A stretch of 57,885 nucleotides of DNA from Nitrospira sp. Lineage in GTDB: Bacteria; Nitrospirota; Nitrospiria; Nitrospirales; Nitrospiraceae. The stretch's first letter is position 1; every line of letters starts with the position of its first letter. The notes under the pieces are model-generated. The model did no database searches. It was given only the letters and a program-made list of their open reading frames with translations, and was not told the origin of the DNA. The stretch spans positions 1 through 57,885 of the forward strand of contig JALHMZ010000016.1 in the NCBI GenBank assembly GCA_022843785.1. The letters run 5' to 3'. Positions 19,169 to 27,397 of this stretch are shown here, in pieces. Position numbers and translations under genes: made by a program.

Positions 19169-19840
19169 ATGACACGATCCGGCGTCTTATTTTATCCGTT
19201 TCATCTCTGTCATGAACGCACGTTGCAGTGGCTGCTGGAGCGGTATGAGCAGGTGCACTTCCGGGACTATATGGCCATACAGCTCAGCCCATTTTGCGGA
19301 ACAACAGCCTTTCCTGAACGTATGGGAGATTCCTTCCCGGACCTCCTGACAAGCAAGCGGCTGGTGCAGGGTTACAATGTCAGCGGGCCACTCAATCCGG
19401 ACGCCTGCACAGCCGTCGATCGTGATCTGACCGACTCGACCTGGCGCGCGCTCTTTCATAGAGCCCTGGTGGAGAATCGACGATTCCAACGAGGTCTGTT
19501 CGATGGCGCAGACATCACAGGACGTGACAAAGATGGCGTTGCCGAGCCAGCCTTGATAGTTCGCTTGAAGGATGTCTCCTTCGAGACCGCTCCCTTTACA
19601 GTAGCAGGCATCCGCGAACTCAGCCGGCGACGGCCCATCGGCAAAGACGCTGACCTCTTCGACTACGGCCTTGCCCTGCTGAAAACCTCAGCCTCACTGG
19701 TATATACGATACAGCTGGCGATAGCGGGACAGCTTGCTGTGGCAACCGACTCGCGCGCCCATTTTACATTACTCACCCGGCTTGTAGAACGGACAGGCGC
19801 CACCATCGAGAACAGGTCGGTTGAACAAGGCGCGGCTTAA
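19169..19840 (+). CDS. Hypothetical protein
   Basis: A 223-residue soluble protein, unrecognised. It begins MTRSGVLFYPFHLCHERTL; a TTG at 19154 is a possible alternative start but neither has a good ribosome site. The N-terminal half has aromatic-rich segments (HFRDYMAIQLSPFCG), the C-terminal half is helical (LFDYGLALLKTSASLVY). Reads like a conserved cytoplasmic protein rather than an enzyme with obvious motifs. It precedes the ClpS-like gene by 33 nt. Confidence 0.6.
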   Translation: MTRSGVLFYPFHLCHERTLQWLLERYEQVHFRDYMAIQLSPFCGTTAFPERMGDSFPDLLTSKRLVQGYNVSGPLNPDACTAVDRDLTDSTWRALFHRALVENRRFQRGLFDGADITGRDKDGVAEPALIVRLKDVSFETAPFTVAGIRELSRRRPIGKDADLFDYGLALLKTSASLVYTIQLAIAGQLAVATDSRAHFTLLTRLVERTGATIENRSVEQGAA

Positions 19841-19873
19841 CCATTACACTCAGGTCTGCTAGAATTCTTCTCC

Positions 19874-20170
19874 ATGCCTACGCCCTCGACGCCTCTCACA
19901 ATCCCCAAGACGACCGAACGTATTCAGACCGGCGCCGGCACAGGATTCGAGTCCCGCGTAGTCGTCTTCAACTGCGATTGTCATACCTATCAACAAGTCA
20001 TCGACCTGTTCTGCCGGTTCATTCCGGGCATGACGTCGGCAAAGGCCTTCGAGCTGGCCTATCGAATCGATCACGAAGGAGAAGCCGTGGTCTATAACGG
20101 CTCACTCGAACAGGCCGAGGAGGTCGCGGCGAAACTGGCCGGAGGGGGACTCAAAGTCGTGGTGCAGTAG
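19874..20170 (+). CDS. clpS: ClpS-like adaptor of Clp protease
   Basis: A 98-residue protein: disordered N-terminus (about 1-25), then the ClpS alpha/beta core VVVFNCDCHTYQQVIDLF, FIPGMTSAKAFELAYRID, and HEGEAVVYNGSLEQAEEV. ClpS brings N-end-rule substrates to ClpA or ClpC with ClpP. The usual DD in the substrate pocket is replaced by NCDCH, so the recognised N-terminal residues may differ. No clpA is adjacent. Confidence 0.75.
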   Translation: MPTPSTPLTIPKTTERIQTGAGTGFESRVVVFNCDCHTYQQVIDLFCRFIPGMTSAKAFELAYRIDHEGEAVVYNGSLEQAEEVAAKLAGGGLKVVVQ

Positions 20171-20195
20171 CCAGGGAACAGCGGCGGGGAAACGA

Positions 20196-20570
20196 CTATT
20201 TGTGCTTGGCCTTTGGCTTTTTCTCTAAAGCGGCTTTGGCAGGCTTTCCAGCAGATTTCTTCGCCGGAGCTTGTGCCGGCTTCACGGGTTCGGCTTTCGG
20301 CAGTTTTGCCGGCTCCGGCTTGACTCCTTTGGCCGGTAACTTGACCACAGCCTTGCCCTTTCCCTTGCCTCCCTTGGAAGGAGCCACGGGCATCATGTAG
20401 ACCGAGCTTTTATTCACCTTCACCAGCTGCTCTCCGCTCAGCACACGCACTTGGTAGAGCTCGAACAATTTACCGATGGCTTTCGTATCACCTCGCCTGG
20501 CTGCATTGAGCAGCTTGCGGCGTTGGTTCATTTCCTCTTCTTCAGTATGAGAAGCAGCGCGCCGTTCCAT
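20196..20570 (-). CDS. Lys/Ala/Pro-rich basic protein
   Basis: A 124-residue protein with an N-terminal helical part (about 1-60; NAARRGDTKAIGKLFELYQ) and a histone-H1-like C-terminal tail of Lys/Ala/Pro repeats (KPAKAALEKKPKAKHK). Such tails bind nucleic acid nonspecifically, but that is inference. Function unknown. Confidence 0.6.
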   Translation of the reverse strand: MERRAASHTEEEEMNQRRKLLNAARRGDTKAIGKLFELYQVRVLSGEQLVKVNKSSVYMMPVAPSKGGKGKGKAVVKLPAKGVKPEPAKLPKAEPVKPAQAPAKKSAGKPAKAALEKKPKAKHK

Positions 20571-20670
20571 ATCTATCCCTTATCTACCTTCCTAAGCGCC
20601 TAATGATACAACCATACAGGCACCAATCAACACATGATCAGCCAGAAAATGAAGGGAGTATAGCAGAGTC

Positions 20671-20697
20671 AAGCCGGAATTTGGAACAATCCGGCTT
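20671..20697. promoter_or_regulatory. Perfect 8-bp inverted repeat
   Basis: AAGCCGGA and TCCGGCTT flank an 11-nt spacer between the divergent 20196 and 20835 genes. No T-run follows on either strand, so it may be an operator rather than a terminator. Confidence 0.35.
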
Positions 20698-20767
20698 CAG
20701 GTCACCTACTCCGCGCCAGCATGTCCCGGGATCGCCTGAGTACCATAAACCGCGCCCCTCTCTGCCA

Positions 20768-20797
20768 TTGAGCCCCCTCAACTGCAGCGTGTATACT
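20768..20797 (+). promoter_or_regulatory. Candidate sigma70 promoter for the DUF3386 gene
   Basis: TTGAGC (20768-20773), an 18-nt spacer and TATACT (20792-20797), 38 nt upstream of the ATG at 20835, which has CAGGAGA as ribosome site. Confidence 0.45.
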
Positions 20798-20834
20798 CCG
20801 TTACGATTTCACACTGCCTACAGGAGAACACATC

Positions 20835-21509
20835 ATGGATCAGCCCAAGCACAACCAGCCGACCGTAGCCGACGACGTACACGCACGTGAATTGCTCCGC
20901 CGGGCGTTTGACAACACCGCCCGATGGCCCAAAGAGTTCAACGGCTTCACGGCCGACCTAACTGTCAACGTCAACGGAAAGGAGACCAGCGGTCCCGTCC
21001 TCGTCAAGAGTCCGCGTGAAGTCTCCGTCCAACTCAGTGATGCCGATACGCAAAAGTGGGCTCAGGAACAGCTCGGCATGATCGCCGTCCATCGTGGTCC
21101 GCGCAGCTTCGAAGAATCGGACGGAAAATACTCCTTGACGATGGAGGAGGATGGGCACCCCTTGGGCACCAAACTCATTATCCACGGCTCGAATTCGTTT
21201 TATCGGCTCAAGAACGACCGCATCACCCAAATCAATCGGACCATGGCCCATCCGGGCATGACCCCGTTCGCCTTCACGATCAACGTCGAAGAGAGCGCCG
21301 TCACGCAAGATCAAAAAAACCTGACGACCCGATACACCGTCTACTACTACTCGCCCACTGACGGCAAACTGAACAACGTGGAAAGCTTCACCGACACCCA
21401 TACGCGTCTCGGCGCATCCGATCTGCCGGCGACTCGCCGGATCATTACGTATGAAAACGGCGCCGTTACGGTAAAGAACCTGACCTTCACAAACCATCGC
21501 CTGTTGTAG
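20835..21509 (+). CDS. DUF3386 domain protein
   Basis: A 224-residue protein with the DUF3386 pattern: ELLRRAFDNTARWPKEFNGF at the start, and later TRYTVYYYSPTDGKLN and ATRRIITYENGAV. DUF3386 is best known from cyanobacteria and has no proven function. No signal peptide. GGAGA precedes the ATG. It is followed after 2 nt by a DUF5069 gene. Confidence 0.75.
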   Translation: MDQPKHNQPTVADDVHARELLRRAFDNTARWPKEFNGFTADLTVNVNGKETSGPVLVKSPREVSVQLSDADTQKWAQEQLGMIAVHRGPRSFEESDGKYSLTMEEDGHPLGTKLIIHGSNSFYRLKNDRITQINRTMAHPGMTPFAFTINVEESAVTQDQKNLTTRYTVYYYSPTDGKLNNVESFTDTHTRLGASDLPATRRIITYENGAVTVKNLTFTNHRLL

Positions 21510-21511
21510 CT

Positions 21512-21952
21512 ATGGACTTGAGAACCAGTTTCCCTCGCAGCATGAAAGTGATGATTGCGGGCCACGTCCATGTGGCCCGCATGATCGACAAGTGCCGTGC
21601 CGTGCTGGCCGGAACCGAGGGGGAATACATCTACCCCTGCCCGATGGACGAACGGCTGATGGAGTTTGCCGGCATCACCGCGGAACAGTTCACAACAGCC
21701 GTCAAGACCCATCCTACCGATGAAGAAGTTACGGCGTGGTTTCAACAAGCAGCAACACCACACAGGCCTGCCGAATTGGAAGACTGGAATCAGAAGCTGC
21801 TGGCACGCGGACCGAGTTCTCCTGAGAGTGCGGCCAAGTTCAAGAAATACCGCGACGCCATCGATCCCTCCCGCACGGACATCACGGCGTGGTCAGACCT
21901 GCAAGACTTAGAAGAAGGCCGCCCGGTTCCTTATCGACCATCCCCCCATTAA
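21512..21952 (+). CDS. DUF5069 domain protein
   Basis: A 146-residue protein. The start MDLRTSFPRSMK, VHVARMIDKCRAVLAGTEG, YPCPMDERLMEFAGI and DEEVTAWFQQ fit DUF5069. These are small cytoplasmic proteins of unknown role. Located 2 nt downstream of the DUF3386 gene, so the pair is one transcript. Confidence 0.75.
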   Translation: MDLRTSFPRSMKVMIAGHVHVARMIDKCRAVLAGTEGEYIYPCPMDERLMEFAGITAEQFTTAVKTHPTDEEVTAWFQQAATPHRPAELEDWNQKLLARGPSSPESAAKFKKYRDAIDPSRTDITAWSDLQDLEEGRPVPYRPSPH

Positions 21953-22141
21953 AAGCGTCATTCTCAAAAAGCCTCCTCACCTCACGAAGCACCGCTCTCC
22001 CGGCTGCATTAGAACCACATGCGCCGTAACAGATCCCGCTACTCACGAGACGGTTCCCCTGATTGCCTCAATGGAGATGACGGTAGAAATCCTTTAGAAA
22101 TAGCGCCGTTCCTCCGATAAGAAAAAGACGAGGGACGGACT

Positions 22142-22187
22142 CCCCTGCCTATACAAGCCGCTCAGATGACTAGGCACCAGGCAGGGG
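22142..22187 (+). promoter_or_regulatory. Leader hairpin upstream of the HDOD/GGDEF chain
   Basis: CCCCTGCC (22142-22149) pairs with GGCAGGGG (22180-22187), with an alternative inner pairing TGCCTA/TAGGCA that shares bases with the outer stem. It lies 30 nt before the ATG at 22218. The competing stems could act in attenuation; it does not match the c-di-GMP riboswitch consensus I know. Confidence 0.3.
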
Positions 22188-22217
22188 TGCGAACACATCT
22201 TCGGAGAGTTCGGCACG

Positions 22218-22550
22218 ATGAAGCGAGTGGTAATCCAGGAACTCCTGCCGGGCATGATCCTGGCCAGGGCGGTGACGAATACCAACGGACTGCCTATTGT
22301 CGCGGTCGGGACTACACTCGACACAGCCATGATCGAACGGCTCCAAGGGATGGAGTTGCCTTCGGTGTATGTGGAGGGTGATGCAGGGGATTCCAACGGA
22401 AAAACACTGATGGAACTGGAAGCCGAGCTCGATCATCGATTCCGGCATGTCGCTCAAGACCCCATTCAGCAATTGATCCTCCGAACGCTGCGTACGCACT
22501 TGCATACGTCTCACGGCGCGGCACCGACGAAGGGATCTGCAAGCGCATGA
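22218..22550 (+). CDS. Small protein heading the HDOD/GGDEF operon (DUF3391-like)
   Basis: A 110-residue protein. Its first half, VVIQELLPGMILARAVTN followed by LPIVAVGTTLDTAMIERL, is the beta-rich domain often found N-terminal to HD-GYP domains (DUF3391-like): a leading pair of strands, a conserved PGM turn and a helix. Here it stands alone, followed by a helical His-rich tail. Its stop overlaps the next ATG by 4 nt, so it likely works with the HDOD protein. Confidence 0.68.
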   Translation: MKRVVIQELLPGMILARAVTNTNGLPIVAVGTTLDTAMIERLQGMELPSVYVEGDAGDSNGKTLMELEAELDHRFRHVAQDPIQQLILRTLRTHLHTSHGAAPTKGSASA

Positions 22551-23386
22551 CCACATTCAACCCGACAGATCTGCGCAATCGGATCGAGAAGCTCGGGGAC
22601 CTTCCCACGCTTCCCCATGTCGTGCAACGGCTCGCCGCAATGATCGGCCGTCCAACCGTATCAACCGAAGAGATCGGCTCGATCATTGAAAAGGATCAGG
22701 TGCTCGCGGCAAAAGTGCTCAGGCTTGCCAATTCACCGTTTTATGGATTCCCCTCCCGCATCGGCTCGGTGCCTCACGCGGTGATCGTGCTGGGGTTCAA
22801 CGTCGTCAAAGGGCTTACCCTCTGCGCATCGGCCCTCAGTATCATGAAAGATGCCGGGATGGATCAGTTATGGCGACATTCCTTGGGCGTTGCCATTACT
22901 GCCAATCTCCTGGCAACCAGGATGGAAATCAAGAACTCCGAAGAACTCTTTGTTGCAGGTCTGCTTCACGATATCGGAAAAGTCGTCCTCTACATCAAAT
23001 GGCCCGAGGTAGGAACCGGCATCAAGAACGTTCTACAGGCGGGCGGCGACCGTTCACTCTTGGACGTGGAACAAGACGTCACAGGTCTCTCACATGCGGA
23101 TATCGGCGGTTGCCTGGCAAACGCCTGGCATTTACCGATCGCGCTCCGCGAGCCGATCCTGTACCACCATGACCCGACGCTCGCCAAGGAAGCCGCGCTG
23201 CAAACAGCCATCGTCCATGTAGCCGATATCCTGGTCAAAGGGCTGGCCTGTGGAAACCCGGGGGATGACATCATTCCGCCTCTGTCAAAGGCAGCCTGGG
23301 ACATGGTCGGGCTTGATGAGCAATCACTGAGTCACTGCATCGAAAAGGCATCGAATGAATTCGTGACCATTGACGATTATCTATGA
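22547..23386 (+). CDS. HDOD domain signalling protein
   Basis: A 279-residue protein with a HDOD domain (about 15-215): LGDLPTLPHVVQRLAAMIG, AKVLRLANSPFYG, HDIGKVVLYI and HADIGGCLANAW. HDOD proteins are regulatory HD-superfamily relatives, often tied to chemotaxis or c-di-GMP. An HDIGK remains, but the GYP motif of active phosphodiesterases is absent. The ATG overlaps the preceding stop, and the stop overlaps the next ATG, both by 4 nt. Confidence 0.88.
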   Translation: MTTFNPTDLRNRIEKLGDLPTLPHVVQRLAAMIGRPTVSTEEIGSIIEKDQVLAAKVLRLANSPFYGFPSRIGSVPHAVIVLGFNVVKGLTLCASALSIMKDAGMDQLWRHSLGVAITANLLATRMEIKNSEELFVAGLLHDIGKVVLYIKWPEVGTGIKNVLQAGGDRSLLDVEQDVTGLSHADIGGCLANAWHLPIALREPILYHHDPTLAKEAALQTAIVHVADILVKGLACGNPGDDIIPPLSKAAWDMVGLDEQSLSHCIEKASNEFVTIDDYL

Positions 23387-24372
23387 ACCACTCCACGGCA
23401 GGCCGGAGAATTCTCCTTTTCCACAACGAGCTTACTCCTGCCCTAACCTTGACCTCGGCATTGGAGAAAGCCGGTTTCCAAGTCGTGGAAGGAAATCTGC
23501 CCGATCTTGCGCTGCATGAACTCGTCCACGATCCCCCCTGTCTCATCCTGGCCTGCGAAGGAACCGGCGGCCATTCAGTGGAAACACTCACGAGAAACCT
23601 CAAGCTTGACGCCTTTCTTGGCCGCCTGCCTCTCATCGTCTTCGTCCGGGACATCCGGCTCAACGACATCGATTGGGGGACATTGTCAGTGGACGACTTC
23701 ATTACGATCCCCTATCGCCCGGAAGACGTTGTGCATCGCGTACGCCTCTGCCTCAGCCGCCTGACCCGTTCACTCGATGCCAATCCCCTCACCCGTCTCC
23801 CAGGCAACACCACGATCCTGTTTGAAACCACCGCCAGAATTCAAAGCAGACAGCCCTTCGCGCTCGCCTATATCGACATCGATAATTTTAAATCCTTCAA
23901 CGACCGCTACGGCTATGGCCGTGGCGATGAAGTCCTCATCGTAGCGTGCCGCATCCTGACCACGGTGGTGGGAGAACTTGCCGGTTCGGAGGGATTTGTC
24001 GGCCATGTCGGGGGAGATGATTTCGTTTTCATGAGCCGGCCGGATAGCATCGACGCCATCTGCCGGACCGTCATCAAACGTTTTGATCTGGTGATTCCGG
24101 ACTTCTACGACCGGGAGGATCGCCTCAAGGGCTATATCGACTCCGTCGACCGCCGTGGCAATAAGGAACAGTTTCCGATCATGAGTCTGTCCATTGCCGT
24201 CGTCACCAACGAACGCGTTCCCATCGCCCATCCCGGCGACGTGAGCAAAATCGCCTCAGAACTAAAGAAACGAGCCAAGGCCATAAAAGGCAGCGTCTAT
24301 GTCAAAGACGAGCGAGGCCAAGCCACCACTTCGACCTCCGCGACTGCAGATTCCATCAGTCTCAGTAGGTAA
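23383..24372 (+). CDS. Receiver-like plus GGDEF domain protein with GGDDF active-site variant
   Basis: A 329-residue protein. The N-terminal part (about 8-125) looks like a degenerate receiver: ILLFHNELTP replaces the acidic pocket, while FITIPYRPEDVVHRV ends it. The GGDEF domain (about 130-300) has DPNxLTxLPGN-like DANPLTRLPGN, AYIDIDNFKSFNDRYGY and GHVGGDDFVF. The signature is GGDDF rather than GGDEF/GGEEF, so cyclase activity is doubtful; GTP binding may persist. No RxxD inhibitory site is evident. Third gene of a translationally coupled chain. Confidence 0.85.
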   Translation: MNHSTAGRRILLFHNELTPALTLTSALEKAGFQVVEGNLPDLALHELVHDPPCLILACEGTGGHSVETLTRNLKLDAFLGRLPLIVFVRDIRLNDIDWGTLSVDDFITIPYRPEDVVHRVRLCLSRLTRSLDANPLTRLPGNTTILFETTARIQSRQPFALAYIDIDNFKSFNDRYGYGRGDEVLIVACRILTTVVGELAGSEGFVGHVGGDDFVFMSRPDSIDAICRTVIKRFDLVIPDFYDREDRLKGYIDSVDRRGNKEQFPIMSLSIAVVTNERVPIAHPGDVSKIASELKKRAKAIKGSVYVKDERGQATTSTSATADSISLSR

Positions 24373-24988
24373 GTCCCACATACTTGCCGAGATAAGTTGG
24401 GTGCTCAGCCTGCGCCATCATGAAGTGCGCCACATCAGCACGGGAAATGGCGCCCACCTTCATGCCTTTCACAAGGTCGTCGAGTACACGATAGCGGCTC
24501 GTCATTTCACTACTGGTTAACCGGCCCGGGCGCACGATCTCCCAACGCGAATACCCGGCCGCGATCACCCGCTCCTGCTCGCCTTTATCTGCATAGACTG
24601 CCTTGAGGAGCAGGGTGAAGAAGATCCTCATAGGAAGCGAGTTGTAACTCCAGCTAGCGCCCGTACCGAAACCCGTGAGTACGATAAGTGTTGGAGCGGA
24701 ATTCGTTTCCCGGAGGACTTGCAACAGAAGGCGCGCGGAATCGGAGAACAGGGTGGTGGCGAAAGGGCTTTTTACACCAAGCGTTACCAGAATGGCCTCG
24801 GCCCCGTTCACTGCGGCTTTGACGTCGCTTGGATTGATCGCACTCCCCTGCACCCTTCTCAGCTTGGCGTGATTGGGCAGCGGAACGATCCGACGGGACA
24901 AGGTCGTGACCTCATGCCCCTTCTGAAGCGCGAGACGCGTAACCTCATGCCCAATACCGGCAGAAGCTCCAATAACCGTGATCTTCAT
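24362..24988 (-). CDS. NAD(P)-binding NmrA-like / atypical SDR protein
   Basis: A 208-residue Rossmann protein. The dinucleotide motif VIGASAGIGHEVTRLAL is at the N-terminus. LRRVQGSAINPSDVKAAVNG and ILVTLGVKSPF follow the atypical SDR pattern, and IVRPGRLTSSE near the end matches NAD(P)H-binding proteins of the NmrA/HSCARG type. AGGAAAT before the ATG at 24988 sets the start. It converges on the GGDEF gene and overlaps it by 11 nt. Substrate unknown. Confidence 0.8.
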   Translation of the reverse strand: MKITVIGASAGIGHEVTRLALQKGHEVTTLSRRIVPLPNHAKLRRVQGSAINPSDVKAAVNGAEAILVTLGVKSPFATTLFSDSARLLLQVLRETNSAPTLIVLTGFGTGASWSYNSLPMRIFFTLLLKAVYADKGEQERVIAAGYSRWEIVRPGRLTSSEMTSRYRVLDDLVKGMKVGAISRADVAHFMMAQAEHPTYLGKYVGLTY

Positions 24989-25112
24989 ATTTCCTGTTGG
25001 CTCTAAATGGATCTTCGAACCACATCTCATTCTCAGCCGATTTATCAGCTCCGTCAAACACGTCTGAGCCCTGTTCAGTGACCTGAGGTTTGTTCAGGAA
25101 GGAATTACCGGG

Positions 25113-25418
25113 TTATCGCAATCGCGATTGCCAATAGTCAGGTCGTCGTTTCAGATGCATCACAGCGACGATGAGCAAACTACTACCACGTTGGCTATAG
25201 ACGACCGCGAATGGGAAACGATGCACAAGGAAGCGTCTCGTTCCCTGTCGAAACTCCGGCCAGGTATTGGGTGCTTCTTGTATTCGGATAATGGCGGTGG
25301 CAATTTCTTCAAAGAACGACTCCCCCAACCCATGCCGCTGCCTGTCATACCACCGCTTGGCTCGCTCCAGCTCGGCAAGCGCATCGGGATGAAAGTCGAG
25401 AGACAGTTTATCGGCCAT
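25113..25418 (-). CDS. RelE/ParE-superfamily toxin
   Basis: A 101-residue toxin with ParE-like AELERAKRWYDRQRHGLG, then RIQEAPNTWPEF, RRFLVHRFPFAVVY and VAVMHLKRRPDYWQSR, the classic C-terminal pattern of toxins paired with TIGR02574 antitoxins. Its start overlaps the antitoxin 3' end by 11 nt. Targets of this clade are either gyrase or the ribosome; sequence alone does not decide. Confidence 0.88.
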   Translation of the reverse strand: MADKLSLDFHPDALAELERAKRWYDRQRHGLGESFFEEIATAIIRIQEAPNTWPEFRQGTRRFLVHRFPFAVVYSQRGSSLLIVAVMHLKRRPDYWQSRLR

Positions 25419-25635
25419 GTCGCAGCCGCCTCTGCACCTCCTCCCAGGGAATCGTCTTCACTTCGCCGCACTCAACCTGCTGGAGCCGTCGCTGGACTTC
25501 CTCTTGCCAGGCCTGCTCAACATCGGCATCCGACCCGTCGTCCAAACTCGCAATCAACTGCTCCGCCACCTCTGCGCGTTCATGGACGGTCAACTTGAGC
25601 GCCTCCTCTAAGACGACCTGCGACTTTTGCGTCAT
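25408..25635 (-). CDS. Addiction-module antitoxin (TIGR02574 family)
   Basis: A 75-residue acidic protein with EEALKLTVHERAEVAEQLI followed by SLDDGSDADVEQAWQEEV and a C-terminal basic helix: the usual layout of ParE/RelE-linked antitoxins. A strong GGGAGGTG site lies just upstream of the ATG at 25635 (an earlier GTG at 25641 would be inside it). It precedes and overlaps the toxin. The 5' part and upstream DNA exist again as a decayed copy at 27231-27345. Confidence 0.85.
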   Translation of the reverse strand: MTQKSQVVLEEALKLTVHERAEVAEQLIASLDDGSDADVEQAWQEEVQRRLQQVECGEVKTIPWEEVQRRLRHGR

Positions 25636-25867
25636 CTTCACCTCCCCACTAGCCCACCAGATGCTCGCTCAGACATTGTATTATCGTCTGAAGGCCTTTG
25701 GGAAACAACCGTTTCGCAACTCCCCATCCTCTTCCGTAACGGAGCGACAAATCCCAAGCTGTTCAGTCCTCTACGAAATCCGCCGGTCCGTGATCTTGTC
25801 CTGAGCCGTAAAATGGACTAATTGGGGAAGGGGGCCGACCATTTACCTTCTTCGCATCACCAAATAG

Positions 25868-26488
25868 TTACACCGCGCCCCAGGCGACGGCTAGCGTTAA
25901 CGCATGATCGACTGCCCAGGCGTCGAATTTGCCGGGATCGTACGTGGTTCCCACCCAGGCGCGAATCTCCTTGTGCCTAGGATGGCTCCGATCTTTCAGC
26001 GCCTCCATCACTTCCATGAACCCCGACGGCCCGCCGGAGTCCTCCGGCGGTGCCGCTCGTTCGCCGTCGAGAAGTCGAGGCGACCAATCCGGCCCGTGTT
26101 CCGACGGCATCGGGAGTACGGCCTCCACGACAATATCGTGTTCCCATCCATCGCCGAAGTCGTACAGGTAGGTGAACTGCGACCCCGTGGAAAGCGCAAG
26201 ATCGCAGAGCCTGATGGCCGTGGCATCTTCCACCTCCGACTCCGGTCCTGGAGCCTCAAACCGACGAGACCCAACTTGGAACTCATAGAGGTGATAGTCG
26301 AGACGGCTGAAAATGATTTGGAGGACGCGATGTAATTGGTGCAGGGTAAATTGGTCCGGCACGCGAATCAGGCGCCAGATCGGCGGAGTAATCGCGGCCA
26401 TGGTGATCCGCAGCAATAGCTGCATCGGCTTGCGGCTTTGCCTGCGTCCGCGAAGACTGCCGGCTCGTATCGTGGTCCGAGAGGGCAT
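25868..26488 (-). CDS. Plasmid pRiA4b ORF-3-like protein
   Basis: A 206-residue protein of the pRiA4b ORF-3 family, recognisable from LLLRITMAAITPPIWRLI, the VPDQFTLHQLHRVLQIIF helix, HLYEFQVGSRRF and YLYDFGDGWEHDIVVE, ending in AWVGTTYDPGKFD. The family is scattered through plasmids and genomic islands; function unknown. The start is uncertain: either 26488 or the Met before QLLLRITM. Its place between toxin modules supports a mobile origin. Confidence 0.82.
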   Translation of the reverse strand: MPSRTTIRAGSLRGRRQSRKPMQLLLRITMAAITPPIWRLIRVPDQFTLHQLHRVLQIIFSRLDYHLYEFQVGSRRFEAPGPESEVEDATAIRLCDLALSTGSQFTYLYDFGDGWEHDIVVEAVLPMPSEHGPDWSPRLLDGERAAPPEDSGGPSGFMEVMEALKDRSHPRHKEIRAWVGTTYDPGKFDAWAVDHALTLAVAWGAV

Positions 26489-26562
26489 GTTGCTCGATTA
26501 AACGGTGGCCATAACTGAACCGTTGCAAGTGGGAAAAGAGCCTCGCTTACAACCGTCGGCGT

Positions 26563-26889
26563 TTATGGCCTGGTTAGGTCTGTCCCTTGAGTACCTTTCA
26601 GTCGTTTGCGCCAGTAGAATGGGCGCCGTTTCTGGTGAGCGAACGCGACAATTCGAATTCGATCTGGATAGATTGCGTAGACGAGGCTATAGGGGAACCG
26701 CCACAACGGCTTCCTGCGCGATCGCCTCCCGATCAACTAGCAAGCCTCCGGATTCGTTGAAATGTGGCTGAGCGCCCGATCCACTTCACCGAGCAAGTCG
26801 AAGCCAAGACCCGCCGAATGACTCTCGTAATACTCCGCTGCCTCAGTAACCTCAGCGTCAGCCTCAGGATGAAACGTAGTCGGCTTCAC
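26563..26889 (-). pseudogene. RelE/ParE-type toxin disrupted by an in-frame amber codon
   Basis: Reading from a GTG that overlaps the antitoxin stop (GTGA), the frame gives VKPTTFHPEADAEVTEAAEY, YESHSAGLGFDLLGEV and STNPEAC, then TAG at 26739-26737, then LIGRRSRRKPLW, RFPYSLVYAIYPDRI and AFAHQKRRPFYWRKRL in the same frame. Apart from the stop this is a complete toxin of about 108 residues. The antitoxin upstream is intact. Read-through, if it occurred, would give a full toxin; simple inactivation is more likely. Confidence 0.8.
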
Positions 26890-27110
26890 GAGAGAGCGGC
26901 CCGTGCTCGGCGCATCACCTCCTCGGCCGGAATCTCGGTCACTAATCCCTGTTCCAATTCATCCAGCCGGCGCTCTGCTTCCTTGGCCCACAAGGCCTCG
27001 ATCTCAGAATCTGACAGCTCGTCGAGGCTCTCGACGAGCCACTTTGCAAGCGCCGCACGGTCTCCAAGTGGCAGCTTCTTAATCTCGGCTTCGAGTTCTT
27101 CGATGCTCAT
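26886..27110 (-). CDS. Addiction-module antitoxin of the disrupted module
   Basis: A 74-residue TIGR02574-type antitoxin, MSIEELEAEIKKLPLGDRA, SLDELSDSEIEALWAKEA and EIPAEEVMRRARAAL. GGAGAGG precedes the ATG at 27110. The partner toxin overlaps its stop but carries an amber codon, so this antitoxin is probably an orphan, perhaps kept for cross-neutralisation of neighbouring toxins. Confidence 0.82.
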   Translation of the reverse strand: MSIEELEAEIKKLPLGDRAALAKWLVESLDELSDSEIEALWAKEAERRLDELEQGLVTEIPAEEVMRRARAALS

Positions 27111-27230
27111 GTGCCTCTCCTTGGGTAGCGTAATTCCGCAACAGTTCCTTCGTTGTCTCAACACTGTTCAGATGGATCCGCTAAACTACAGTTCCTATCC
27201 ATATAAATAACACACCACTACGATTATGGG

Positions 27231-27345
27231 CGGTCAACTTGAGCGCCTCCTCAAGACGACCTGTGACTTTTGCGTCATGTTCACCTCCCTGCGAGGCCAC
27301 CAGATCCTCGCTCAGAACTTGCATTATCCTCCGTAAATGGCTTCG
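27231..27345 (-). pseudogene. Relic copy of the 25635 antitoxin start and its upstream region
   Basis: Closely similar to 25587-25697, in the same orientation. It contains ATG, codons for MTQKSQVVL, then loses one base (TTGAGGAGG instead of TTAGAGGAGG) and hits a stop after 14 codons. About 60 nt of the 5' flank are also conserved. It marks a duplication or recombination event in the toxin-antitoxin cluster. Confidence 0.75.
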
Positions 27346-27397
27346 GCACTTCTAGAAAAATTCTCTGACCCTATTTCACCTTCCGGTGTGCTGCCTC

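Noticed and set aside
22060..22217. c-di-GMP riboswitch before the HDOD/GGDEF chain
   Set aside because: The hairpin is clear but the conserved GEMM core sequences are missing.
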